A stretch of 64,000 bases of DNA from Falsiroseomonas algicola (GTDB lineage: Bacteria; Pseudomonadota; Alphaproteobacteria; Acetobacterales; Acetobacteraceae), in the NCBI RefSeq assembly GCF_011040385.1, contig NZ_JAAIKB010000004.1:248001-312000 (forward strand), written 5' to 3'. This document shows positions 38,905 through 46,846 of this stretch, one piece after another (the first letter of the stretch is position 1; each line of letters opens with the position of its first letter). The notes under the pieces were generated by a model. The model was given only the letters and a program-made list of their open reading frames with translations, had not been told where the DNA came from and did no database searches. A program made the position numbers and the translations under genes.

Positions 38905-41424
38905 TCAGGCGATCAGCGTGTATCCATCAAGGTAGCTGAAGGCGACGACGACCGGCGCCGCGTCGTTCCCCGCCGCGTCCTCCGCCGTCACGCGCAGGCT
39001 GTGCGTGCCCGCGGAGAGCGGGCCGAACAGCGCCTCCAGGTCCAGCGTGAAACGGCCCTTGGCGTCGAGGGCGACGGCGCGGGCGCCACCGCCATCCAGG
39101 CTCGCCATGACGACATCGAGCCCGTCCCGGTTGTCGAAGGCCATGCCCTGCAGCACCGGCGCGCCAGCCGCCTGCATCCCCGACTGGGCGCCGAGCAGCA
39201 CCACGGGGGCGAAGGTATCGGCCTCCGCGCTCAGGCGCGCCACGCCGAATTCCGCGACTTTCCGGCCGGTCTCGATGCCATCGACATTGGCGTATTCGAA
39301 GTGGATGCCGGCATAGATCCGGCTCTTGCCGGCTTCCAGCGCGGCATCGATGAAGTTGTCGAAGCTGCGCGTCACGCCCGGCAGGCCGACGCTCTCGTTG
39401 GAGAAGGCGATCTCCCCCAGCATCATCGTCAGCGCATAGGCGGAGGCGGCGGAGCAGGTGGCGTGGCCGGAGAGGTAGTCCGGGTGGTTCGGCGTACCCA
39501 GCAGCGGCGTCCAGGCCGGGTCGGCCTCCGTCAGCGGGTTGCCGTCCTGGTCCGCCTCCCGGATCGCGGTGATGGGGCGCCAGGCGTTGAAGGTGTATTT
39601 CGCGTCCCAGGCGGCGATGGCGCCATCGGCCTGGACGAAGTTCAGCACCGCCAGCGTCCAGGCATTGGTGGAGGTGGAATAGCCGCCATCCTCCAGCACC
39701 TCCCCGGCGATCTGCGCCCAGCGGCCGGCGGGGGTGTAGCTGCCGGACTGGTCACGCCAGTAGCGCGCGATCTCCGTCTGGTCGGCCGTGCGGGTGGCGG
39801 AATTGATGGCGCCGAGCTCCTTCACCTCGTTGAAGGCGGCGGCGTATTCCGCGCTGGTCAGGTCCGGCGGGCCATCCGGGCGGAACTGGTCGCCGCGTTC
39901 CAGCGCCCAGGGCGTGACATCCCCCCATTGCGGGTTGAGGCCGCCGATATTGGGCGGCAGGGCGCGCCACTGCCCGATCCCGGTATTGCCGGGCTCGATG
40001 AACTCATTGTCCGCGCCATCGACGGCGCGGATCGCCATCACCGCATCGGCAACGGTGCGGCCGAATTCCAGCGCCTGGTCCTTGGCCGGGCCGTGCGGCA
40101 CATGCGCCAGGTCCGCGGCCAGCTTCGCATCGAAGGTCGCGGCCTGGTCGGGGTAGAGCGTGCTGAGCACGCGATGCGCGGCAGAGACGACGGCGGCGTA
40201 GCTGGAAATGCCCTCCGGCGCATCGAGGTTCACCATCAGGGTGCGAGTGCCCTCGATGGCGGCCAGCGTGTCCAGCACCGCGGCACTTTCCATGCCGAGC
40301 ACGCGGGTGGCGACGCCGGTGATGGAGCCGGCCGCCTTGATGGCTTCCAGCGTCGCGAAGTTCCAGGACAGCACGGGGTCCACGATCGGGGTCGCGTCCC
40401 GCACCACCTCGATGGTCTGGGCCGTGCTGTTGCCGGCCGCATCCGTGATGGTGAAGGCGAAGCTGTTCAACCCGGCATCGAGCGCGATGTCGGCCAGGGT
40501 GAAGCGGCCATCGGCGCCGACATTCACCGCCTTGTCGCCGAACAGGATGACGGCGCCGGCCTCCGCCGTGCCCGTCAGCGTGACGAAGGCGAAGCCCGTG
40601 GCCCCATCGCCGAGCGCGCCGGTATCGGAGGAATTGGCGAGCCCGATGCTGGCCTGGCCTGGCGCCGTGGTGTCCACCGTGACGGCGTAGTCGGCGGAGG
40701 GGGCGCTTTCCTGGCCCGATTTGCCGATGGCGATGGCGGAATAGCTGTACTCCCCATCGCCGGGGCCGCCGCCGCGCCTGTCCTCCAGGCGCCAATTGCC
40801 ATCCTCATCGGCGCGCGTCCTGCCGATGCTGACGCCGTCGCGGAACACCTCCACCCGCACGCCCGCGGCGGCGGTGCCGGTGACCATCGGCGTTGCATCC
40901 GCCGTGATGCCATCCCCGGCCACGCCGGTATCGGTGCCGAGGCCGGTGATGACGGGCGCCGCCGGCGTGCCGGCCACCACGGTGCCGTCGGCGAAGGCCA
41001 GCTTCTCCACATCCAGCAGCAAGTCGGTGCCCTCCGCGAGGCCGGCGCCGCCGATACCCCTGACGATGAAGGCGCCGCCGCCGAGGTCGATGACCTCGTA
41101 ATCCGCGGCATTGCCGAGGTAGCGGGCGGTATCGGTGCCGCTGCCGCCGACCAGCAGGTCGTTCCCCCGGCCGCCCGCCAGCACATCGTCGCCGCCGCCG
41201 CCGAAGAGGCTGTCATGCCCGCTGCCGCCAACCAGGCTGTCCCGCCCCTGCACGCCCATCAGCCAGTCATCGCCGCCACCGCCATCGAGCGTGTCATTCT
41301 CCCGCCCGCCGATGATGGTGTCGTCGCCGCCGAGGCCCAGCACCTCCACGGGCGAGCGGCCGCGCCGCTGGTCGACCACGATCCGGTCGCCCCTGGCGGT
41401 CCCGGTCAGCAGCGCAGAGGTCAT
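38905..41424 (-). CDS. Vanadium haloperoxidase-like protein with RTX repeats
   Basis: An 839-residue protein with no Sec signal peptide. Residues about 25-105 hold RTX-like GGxGxDxL calcium-binding nonapeptides (for example LGGDDTIIGG, GGGDDVLAGG). Two Ig-like/adhesin modules follow (about 155-255 and 260-345). The core (about 355-735) is the vanadium haloperoxidase/PAP2 fold with its anion pocket: KYTFNAWRP (K609, R616), LSGH (652-654) and RIYAGIH (R702, H708). A further beta-rich domain ends the protein. N-terminal RTX repeats and the missing signal peptide suggest type I secretion, although RTX signals are usually C-terminal. No secretion genes are adjacent. It may act as an extracellular bromo/chloroperoxidase or phosphatase. 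Confidence 0.88.
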   Translation of the reverse strand: MTSALLTGTARGDRIVVDQRRGRSPVEVLGLGGDDTIIGGRENDTLDGGGGDDWLMGVQGRDSLVGGSGHDSLFGGGGDDVLAGGRGNDLLVGGSGTDTARYLGNAADYEVIDLGGGAFIVRGIGGAGLAEGTDLLLDVEKLAFADGTVVAGTPAAPVITGLGTDTGVAGDGITADATPMVTGTAAAGVRVEVFRDGVSIGRTRADEDGNWRLEDRRGGGPGDGEYSYSAIAIGKSGQESAPSADYAVTVDTTAPGQASIGLANSSDTGALGDGATGFAFVTLTGTAEAGAVILFGDKAVNVGADGRFTLADIALDAGLNSFAFTITDAAGNSTAQTIEVVRDATPIVDPVLSWNFATLEAIKAAGSITGVATRVLGMESAAVLDTLAAIEGTRTLMVNLDAPEGISSYAAVVSAAHRVLSTLYPDQAATFDAKLAADLAHVPHGPAKDQALEFGRTVADAVMAIRAVDGADNEFIEPGNTGIGQWRALPPNIGGLNPQWGDVTPWALERGDQFRPDGPPDLTSAEYAAAFNEVKELGAINSATRTADQTEIARYWRDQSGSYTPAGRWAQIAGEVLEDGGYSTSTNAWTLAVLNFVQADGAIAAWDAKYTFNAWRPITAIREADQDGNPLTEADPAWTPLLGTPNHPDYLSGHATCSAASAYALTMMLGEIAFSNESVGLPGVTRSFDNFIDAALEAGKSRIYAGIHFEYANVDGIETGRKVAEFGVARLSAEADTFAPVVLLGAQSGMQAAGAPVLQGMAFDNRDGLDVVMASLDGGGARAVALDAKGRFTLDLEALFGPLSAGTHSLRVTAEDAAGNDAAPVVVAFSYLDGYTLIA

Positions 41425-41608
41425 GGGGGTGCTCCATCCCGCGGTTGGGCCGGCATCCTGACGGGAGCCGCCAGGCGGAATGTTACCAGAGCGTGTGGAG
41501 AAGAGTCAGCCATGAACCGTAGGTTTACTATCGTTCCGGTTGCAATCGGCCCGGCGGCACCGGGGGCCTTCCCCGGGCAGGCCCCGCGCGGGCTATAAGC
41601 GGCCCGCC

Positions 41609-42019
41609 ATGGCCCGCATCCCCCCCATTCCCGACGACGCGCTGGAGGAGCGGTTCCTCCGTGCCTCCGGCCCCGGCGGGCAGAACGTCAACAAGGTGGA
41701 GACGGCGGTCGAGCTGCGCCTCGACCTCAATCGGATGGAACTGCCGGAGGGGATGGCGCGGCGCCTGCGAACCCTGGCCGGCCGGCGCATCACCGGAGAG
41801 GGCGTGCTGGTGATCCAGGCGCAGCGCCACCGCACCCAGGACCGGAACCGGACGGAGGCGCGGGAGCGGCTGGACGAGCTGCTGGCCAAGGCGGCGGAGC
41901 CCCCGCCCCCGCCGCGCCGCGCCACCCGGCCGACGCTCGCCTCCAAGACCCGCCGGCTGGAGGGCAAGAGCCGACGCGGCGAGATCAAGAAGGACCGCGG
42001 GAAGCCGCGGGACGAGTAG
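41609..42019 (+). CDS. arfB: Peptidyl-tRNA hydrolase ArfB (alternative ribosome rescue)
   Basis: A 136-residue release-factor-like protein. The catalytic GGQ motif is at residues 23-25 within ASGPGGQNVNKVET, and the basic C-terminal tail (KTRRLEGKSRRGEIKKDRGK) is the part that enters the empty mRNA channel of stalled ribosomes. The ATG at 41609 gives the family length; the open frame upstream is not conserved in character. It hydrolyses peptidyl-tRNA on non-stop complexes. It is divergent from the haloperoxidase-like gene across a 184-nt gap in which I see no clear promoter. Confidence 0.95.
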   Translation: MARIPPIPDDALEERFLRASGPGGQNVNKVETAVELRLDLNRMELPEGMARRLRTLAGRRITGEGVLVIQAQRHRTQDRNRTEARERLDELLAKAAEPPPPPRRATRPTLASKTRRLEGKSRRGEIKKDRGKPRDE

Positions 42020-42079
42020 CCCCGGTTGTTCCCCGACAGGACGCGGGCGATGCTCCGCGCCGCAACAGGGGGACGGCGC

Positions 42080-43105
42080 ATGGCGGGCAGCATTACGACG
42101 GTCTTGGGGCCCATCGCGCCGGAGCAACTCGGCACCACGCTGATGCATGAGCATCTTCTCTGCGACATCACACCGCCCGCGCTGCGCGGCAGGCCGGAGC
42201 TTGCGGTGAAGATCACGCAGCAGAACCGCTACGACATCGATTACGGCCGCCGGCCGAACACGGAAAAGACCAAGCTGCTCGACCGCGAGCTGGCGGTGGC
42301 GGAGGTCGAGGCCTTCAGGCGCGATGGCGGCGATGCGATCGTGGAGCTGACCATCGGCGGGCTGGCGCCGGATCCGCTCGGGCTGGTCGAGGTCTCCCGC
42401 CGCACCGGCGTGCATGTGGTGATGGGCTGCGGCCACTACGTCCATGCCTACCACGCGCTCGAGAATGCGACGCGGAGCGTGGACGACTTCGCGCAGGAGA
42501 TGGTGCAGGCCGTGCGCCAGGGCGCCTGGGGGACGGAGGTGCGCGCGGGCATCATCGGGGAGATCGGCTGCACGGAGGAATGGAGCGAGCAGGAGAAGCG
42601 CGTGATGGCGGGCGCCGTCATCGCGCAGCAGGAGACGGGGGCGGCGCTGACCATCCACCCCGGCGCGGTGCCCGACCAGCCCATGGAGATCATCGATTTC
42701 CTGAAGGCGCGCGGCGGCGACATCCCGCGCACCATCATCGACCACATCGACCGCACCATCTTCGACCATGACCGGCTGTTCCGCCTGGCCGATACGGGCT
42801 GCGTGCTGGAATTCGACCTCTTCGGCTACGAACACGCCTACTGGTCCTTCGCGCCGATCACCATGCCGAATGACGGCGTGAGGCTCGATATGATCCGCGC
42901 GCTGGTGGAGCGGGGGCATCTCCACCAGATCGCGATCTCCCAGGACATCTGCCGGCTGACGCGGCTGCTGGCCTATGGCGGCCACGGCTATGGCCACATC
43001 CTGCGCAACGTCGTGCCCTTCATGCGGGAGAAGGGATTCTCCCAGGCCGAGATCGACACGATCCTGGTGGAGACGCCGCGCCGGCTGTTGACGATCAGCG
43101 ATTGA
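42080..43105 (+). CDS. Phosphotriesterase-family metal-dependent hydrolase
   Basis: A 341-residue amidohydrolase-superfamily TIM barrel. Metal ligands expected for the family are all visible: H23 and H25 in MHEHLLCD, the bridging carboxylate E161 in IIGEIGCTEEW (glutamate rather than the carbamylated lysine of true phosphotriesterases), H193 in TIHPGA, H222 in IIDHIDR and D289 in ISQDICR. The glutamate bridge points to the PHP/lactonase-like branch. The ATG at 42080 follows a G-rich ribosome site. It is 60 bases after arfB and its end overlaps the convergent esterase gene by 11 bases. The substrate, perhaps a lactone or ester, is unknown. Confidence 0.9.
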   Translation: MAGSITTVLGPIAPEQLGTTLMHEHLLCDITPPALRGRPELAVKITQQNRYDIDYGRRPNTEKTKLLDRELAVAEVEAFRRDGGDAIVELTIGGLAPDPLGLVEVSRRTGVHVVMGCGHYVHAYHALENATRSVDDFAQEMVQAVRQGAWGTEVRAGIIGEIGCTEEWSEQEKRVMAGAVIAQQETGAALTIHPGAVPDQPMEIIDFLKARGGDIPRTIIDHIDRTIFDHDRLFRLADTGCVLEFDLFGYEHAYWSFAPITMPNDGVRLDMIRALVERGHLHQIAISQDICRLTRLLAYGGHGYGHILRNVVPFMREKGFSQAEIDTILVETPRRLLTISD

Positions 43106-44189
43106 GCCTGTGCTGGTCGAAGAAGTCGAGCATGGCGCGGGAGGCATCGGGGCCGCGCGGATCCGTGTAGCTGCCGGCCGCATCGCCGCCGGACCAGGCA
43201 TGGCCGCCGCCATGCACCACCCATTGCTCCAGCACAGGCCGGCCTGAGGCATCACGCTGCTGCCGGCGCGTGAAAGCGTGGCCGCCGGGGGCCTGGCCGC
43301 GTTCCTCGGACAGGCTGAGCCCCGTGGTGGCCGCTTCCTGCTGCGCCAGCACGGCATCGCCGTTGCGGGGATGCACCGTCGCGTCCTTGTCCGCGTGGAA
43401 GACGATGGTCGGCACCAGGCGCTTCGCGGCGGGGGCCGCCCCGCCCTGGCGCATGGCGGCGAAGGCGGAGGGGATGTCCCGCGCCGCACCCGCCGGCAGG
43501 CCCGAATGCACGCCGACGGCCGCGAAGATGTCGGGATAGGCCTGGCCCAGGATCGCCGCCGCGGCCCCGCCGGCCGAGAGCCCCGCGACGTAGACGCGGC
43601 GGGGGTCCACCGCCTGGTCGCGCATCACCTGCCGCGCGATGGCGGCGATTAACGCGGTCTCCGTCCCGCTGCGCCGCTGCTGCGCCGCGTCGAACCAGTT
43701 CCAGCAGCGCTGCGCATTGGCGCCCTGAGTCTGAGCGGGATAGGCGACGAGCATGCCGCGCTCCTCCGCCCATTCATTCATCCGCGTGCCAGCGGCGAAA
43801 TCCTCCGGCGACTGCGTGCAGCCATGCAGCATCACCAGCAGCGGCGCCGGCGCGGCCGGCTTGCGGGCGGGGATATAGAGCCGGAAGTCGCGGCTGTCCG
43901 CGGCGATGCGGCAGGACAGCGACAGGAAGCGCGCGCCATCGGCCACGGGCGGCGGCGTGTGGGGCCGCATGCGGTCCCGCAGCGTGCGCATGGGGTCGGC
44001 GATCGCGTCCATCGCTTCCGGCGGCACATCGAAGATGCGGCCGCGGGGTGGCGCTGGCTTGGTGGCGGTAGCGGCGGGCTGGGGCTCAGCGGCGCCGGAC
44101 AGGGCGCGGCGCAGCAGGGCGGTCGCCTCCGCCAGGCGGCCGGCGCGGGTCAGGCGGGTGGCTTCCTCGATATCGGACATCATGGTCAT
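43095..44189 (-). CDS. PHB depolymerase family esterase
   Basis: A 364-residue alpha/beta hydrolase of the Esterase_PHB class. The substrate-loop motif is LLVMLHGCTQSPEDFAAG, the lipase box is GLSAGGAAA (S205), the acid is an aspartate in FHADKDATVHP (D267 or D269) and the catalytic histidine is H330 in VHGGGHAWSGG. There is no signal peptide and an N-terminal helical region of about 60 residues precedes the fold, so the enzyme may be cytoplasmic. The frame is open upstream; the ATG at 44189 (or ATGs six and nine bases on) gives a sensible start. It lies downstream of a CopG-like gene in the same direction. Confidence 0.87.
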   Translation of the reverse strand: MTMMSDIEEATRLTRAGRLAEATALLRRALSGAAEPQPAATATKPAPPRGRIFDVPPEAMDAIADPMRTLRDRMRPHTPPPVADGARFLSLSCRIAADSRDFRLYIPARKPAAPAPLLVMLHGCTQSPEDFAAGTRMNEWAEERGMLVAYPAQTQGANAQRCWNWFDAAQQRRSGTETALIAAIARQVMRDQAVDPRRVYVAGLSAGGAAAAILGQAYPDIFAAVGVHSGLPAGAARDIPSAFAAMRQGGAAPAAKRLVPTIVFHADKDATVHPRNGDAVLAQQEAATTGLSLSEERGQAPGGHAFTRRQQRDASGRPVLEQWVVHGGGHAWSGGDAAGSYTDPRGPDASRAMLDFFDQHRLNR

Positions 44190-44230
44190 CGGTACTTTCA
44201 GTGTAGAGGAGAATTGTTGTCGGGAAGCGA

Positions 44231-44653
44231 TCAGCGGATGCGGTCGGCCAGCGCGGCCTTCACCGCGGCGCTGGCCTGGAGCGCGCCCATCACCGTGATT
44301 CCGGCGATGGCGGCGCGGGCGAGTTCGGCCGGCACGTCCATCGCGATGCTGGCCAGGCCGAGGACTCGGATCTCGATCATCCGGCCCGCTTCCACCACCG
44401 CCTCCAGCTCCGCCCGCGTGACGTGGCGGAGCCCGAGGTCGAGGCCGCGGCGCATGATGGAATGCCGCGCGGCATCGGCATGGCGATCGGCCAGGTTGCG
44501 GATGGCAGTGCGGATGAAGTCGGTGCGGTTGGCGTAGAAGCCGTCCTTCACCAGCAGGTCGATATGGCCGAGATCGACATGGCCGAGGTTGATCGTGATC
44601 TTCTCGGTCTCGGCCACGCCCTTGGGTCGCTGATCCATCCACTTGCCATCCAT
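44231..44653 (-). CDS. CopG-like ribbon-helix-helix regulator
   Basis: A 140-residue protein. The segment EKITINLGHVDLGHIDLLV followed by NRTDFIRTAIRNLADRH (about residues 16-55) is a ribbon-helix-helix DNA-binding domain. The longer C-terminal half is helical and probably effector-binding or oligomerising. The ATG at 44653 gives the family-like start MDGKWMDQRPKGVAE; the open frame further upstream runs through the divergent promoter. An inverted repeat overlaps its own ribosome site, pointing to autoregulation. It lies 41 bases before the PHB-depolymerase-family gene and probably controls it. Confidence 0.8.
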   Translation of the reverse strand: MDGKWMDQRPKGVAETEKITINLGHVDLGHIDLLVKDGFYANRTDFIRTAIRNLADRHADAARHSIMRRGLDLGLRHVTRAELEAVVEAGRMIEIRVLGLASIAMDVPAELARAAIAGITVMGALQASAAVKAALADRIR

Positions 44654-44655
44654 GC

Positions 44656-44673
44656 ACCATCCACTGGGATGGT
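44656..44673. promoter_or_regulatory. ACCATCC-N4-GGATGGT inverted repeat at the CopG-like gene start
   Basis: A perfect 7+7 dyad ends two bases from the CopG-like start codon, and its arm GGATGGT is the only G-rich stretch that could act as ribosome site. Ribbon-helix-helix repressors bind such short dyads upstream of their own genes, so this is a likely autoregulatory operator. Confidence 0.55.
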
Positions 44674-44739
44674 TAAGGCGATAGGGCCAGGGAGGTTCCG
44701 GATCGGCAGGCGGAACATCCGGTTGCGGCGGCGCCTGAT

Positions 44740-44755
44740 CGTTGGATATCCTACG
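44740..44755. promoter_or_regulatory. 16-bp near-perfect palindrome upstream of the MarR gene
   Basis: CGTTGGATATCCTACG is symmetric except for one base pair position (T/T at positions 4 and 13). It lies 22 bases upstream of the MarR GTG start, with a second dyad CGATCGATCG (44754-44763) right behind it. MarR dimers typically bind 16-20-bp palindromes in their own promoter. Confidence 0.55.
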
Positions 44756-44777
44756 ATCGATCGGGAGGAAGCGGGCT

Positions 44778-45215
44778 GTGTCGGCATCAGGCGGGCTGGA
44801 GGGGCAGGTCGGATTCCTGCTGCGCCTGGCGCAGGAGGCGAGCTTCGCCGCCTTCGCCCGCCGCACCGGGGAGGCCGCGCTGCGGCCAGGCCGCTACGCC
44901 ATCCTGAGCCTGGTCGGCGCGCATCCCGGCATCTCCCAGACCGCGCTCGGCCAGGCGGCGGGGCGGGACAAATCGACGCTGACGCCGGCGCTGGCCGACC
45001 TCGAGAAGCGCGGCCTGCTGCGGCGGGACCGGGTGGCGGGGGACCGGCGCAGCTACGCGCTGCGGCTGACGCCGGCGGGCCGCGCCATGCTGACGCGCCT
45101 CGCTGCCCATGCGGCGGCACATGATCGTGACTTGGATGCGCTGGTGGGGGAGGAAGCGCGGGACGCCGTCCTCGCCGCGCTGCGCCGTATCGCGGGCGGA
45201 TGGGGGGAATCATGA
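44778..45215 (+). CDS. MarR family transcriptional regulator
   Basis: A 145-residue winged-helix regulator. The recognition helix region is ISQTALGQAAGRDKSTLTPAL (about residues 52-72), followed by the wing RRDRVAGDRRSYALRLTPAG. I chose the GTG at 44778 because GGGAGGAA lies about nine bases upstream; the TTG at 44742 falls inside the operator-like palindrome. It overlaps the decarboxylase gene by ATGA. MarR proteins are often released by aromatic acids, which fits control of benzoylformate metabolism. Confidence 0.9.
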   Translation: MSASGGLEGQVGFLLRLAQEASFAAFARRTGEAALRPGRYAILSLVGAHPGISQTALGQAAGRDKSTLTPALADLEKRGLLRRDRVAGDRRSYALRLTPAGRAMLTRLAAHAAAHDRDLDALVGEEARDAVLAALRRIAGGWGES

Positions 45216-46810
45216 GCGGCAGGACGACGGTGCGGCAGGCGGTCTTCGACCTGCTGCGGGATCGCGGCATCGACACGGTCTTCGGCAATCCGGGATCGAC
45301 GGAGCTGCCCTTCCTCGACCGCTGGCCGAGTGACTTCCGCTACGTGCTGGGGCTGCAGGAAGCCAGCGTGATCGGGATGGCGGATGGCTATGCCCGCGCC
45401 GCCGGTCGCTGCGCCTTCGTGAACCTGCACTCCGCGGCCGGCGTCGGCCATGCGCTGGGCAATGTCTTCACGGCGTACCGCAACCAGGCGCCGATGGTCA
45501 TCACGGCCGGGCAGCAGGCGCGGTCCCTGCTGCCGAACCTGCCCTTCCTGGGCGCGACCGAGGCCGCCGCCTTCCCCCGCCCCTACGTCAAGTTCAGCAT
45601 CGAGCCCGCGCGCGCCGAGGACGTGCCGGCGGCGATCGCGCAGGCGCACCGCATCGCACTGAGGAAACCCTGGGGCCCGACCTTCGTCTCCATCCCCTCC
45701 GATGACTGGGCCGCGCCCTGCTGGCCCGTGCCGATGCGGGAGATGGCGGAGGATTCCGGCCCCGACCCCGCGCTGCTGGCACGCGCCGCGTTGCAGCTGG
45801 CCGCCGCGAAGAATCCGGTGCTGGTGGTGGGGCCGGAGGTGGATCAGGGAGGCGCCGGCCCGGCGCTGGTGGCGCTGGCGGAGCACATTGGCGCGAAGAT
45901 CCTGACCAGCCCCTTCGCCAGCCGCATCGCCTTCCCCGAGGATCATCCCCTCTTCGGCGGCTTCCTCGCTGCGGCACCGCAGGCGGTGTCGGAGGCGCTG
46001 GCCCCGCATGACCTCGTGCTGGTGGTGGGCGCGCCGGTCTTCACCTTCCATGTCGTGGGCGATGCCGCCATATTCCGCGAGGGCCCGCCCATCATCCAGC
46101 TGACGACGGATGCAGAGGCGGCGGCGAGCGCGCCCGCGGGGCTCTCGATCCTGGGCAGCCTGAGGCTGGCGATCCCCGCGCTGCACGCCCTGCTGCCGAA
46201 GGGTGACCGCGCACCGCCCGCCCCGCGCATCCGGCCCGCGCCGCCGCCGCCCGCCGATCCCATCCCCGCCGCCTGGCTGCTCTCCCGCCTCCACGCCGCC
46301 ATGCCGGCAGGCACGGTGCTGGTGGAGGAAGCGCCATCGCACCGCCCGGCCATGCACGCGCAAATGCCGATGCGCGACTGGGGCGGCTTCTTCACCATGG
46401 CGAGCGGCGGCCTCGGCTACGGGCTGCCAGGCGCCGTCGGCGTCGCGCTGGCGCGGCCGGGCACGCGCGTCGTGTGCCTGATCGGCGACGGGTCGATGAT
46501 GTATTCGCCCCAGGCCCTCTGGACCGCGGTGCAGGAGAAGCTGCCGCTCGCCGTCATCGTCATCGACAATGCCGGCTACGGCGCCATGCGCTCCTTCAGC
46601 CAGGTGCTGCAGGTCCGCGACGTGCCGGGGATCGACCTGCCGGGGCTCGACTTCGTCTCGCTCGCCCGCGGCATGGGCTGCCCCGGCGTGCTGGTGACGA
46701 AACCGGAGGAACTGGATGGCGCGCTGGCACAGACCATGGCGCATCCCGGGCCGATGCTCGTGCAGGTCGTTGTCGATGCGGCGGTGCCGACGCTCTATCA
46801 TCGCCACTGA
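45212..46810 (+). CDS. mdlC: Thiamine-diphosphate enzyme, benzoylformate decarboxylase-like
   Basis: A 532-residue ThDP-dependent decarboxylase. It shows GNPGSTELPF (S29, equivalent to the active-site serine of benzoylformate decarboxylase), the cofactor-activating glutamate in GLQEASVIGMADGYA (E50), NLHSAAGVGHALGN (H73) and the ThDP/Mg motif GDGSMMYSPQALWTA with VIDNAGYGAM. These residues match benzoylformate decarboxylase better than acetolactate synthase. It would turn benzoylformate into benzaldehyde and CO2. The ATG at 45212 follows GGGGGGAA and overlaps the MarR stop; the ATG at 45200 lies in that ribosome site. No mandelate dehydrogenase is adjacent. Confidence 0.87.
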   Translation: MSGRTTVRQAVFDLLRDRGIDTVFGNPGSTELPFLDRWPSDFRYVLGLQEASVIGMADGYARAAGRCAFVNLHSAAGVGHALGNVFTAYRNQAPMVITAGQQARSLLPNLPFLGATEAAAFPRPYVKFSIEPARAEDVPAAIAQAHRIALRKPWGPTFVSIPSDDWAAPCWPVPMREMAEDSGPDPALLARAALQLAAAKNPVLVVGPEVDQGGAGPALVALAEHIGAKILTSPFASRIAFPEDHPLFGGFLAAAPQAVSEALAPHDLVLVVGAPVFTFHVVGDAAIFREGPPIIQLTTDAEAAASAPAGLSILGSLRLAIPALHALLPKGDRAPPAPRIRPAPPPPADPIPAAWLLSRLHAAMPAGTVLVEEAPSHRPAMHAQMPMRDWGGFFTMASGGLGYGLPGAVGVALARPGTRVVCLIGDGSMMYSPQALWTAVQEKLPLAVIVIDNAGYGAMRSFSQVLQVRDVPGIDLPGLDFVSLARGMGCPGVLVTKPEELDGALAQTMAHPGPMLVQVVVDAAVPTLYHRH

Positions 46811-46846
46811 ACAGACGGGCCGACAGAGCCCGCAGGGAGGAACACC

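Noticed and set aside
38344-41598. 1084-codon plus-strand open frame opposite the haloperoxidase-like gene
   Set aside because: Shadow of the RTX/haloperoxidase gene and of the MFS gene; it has no motif and is repetitive because the coding strand has DNA-level repeats.
41512-41598. 28-codon open frame ending 10 bases before arfB, considered as a leader peptide
   Set aside because: It has a poorly spaced GGAG, no runs of regulatory codons and no attenuator hairpin; in this base composition a frame of this size is expected by chance.
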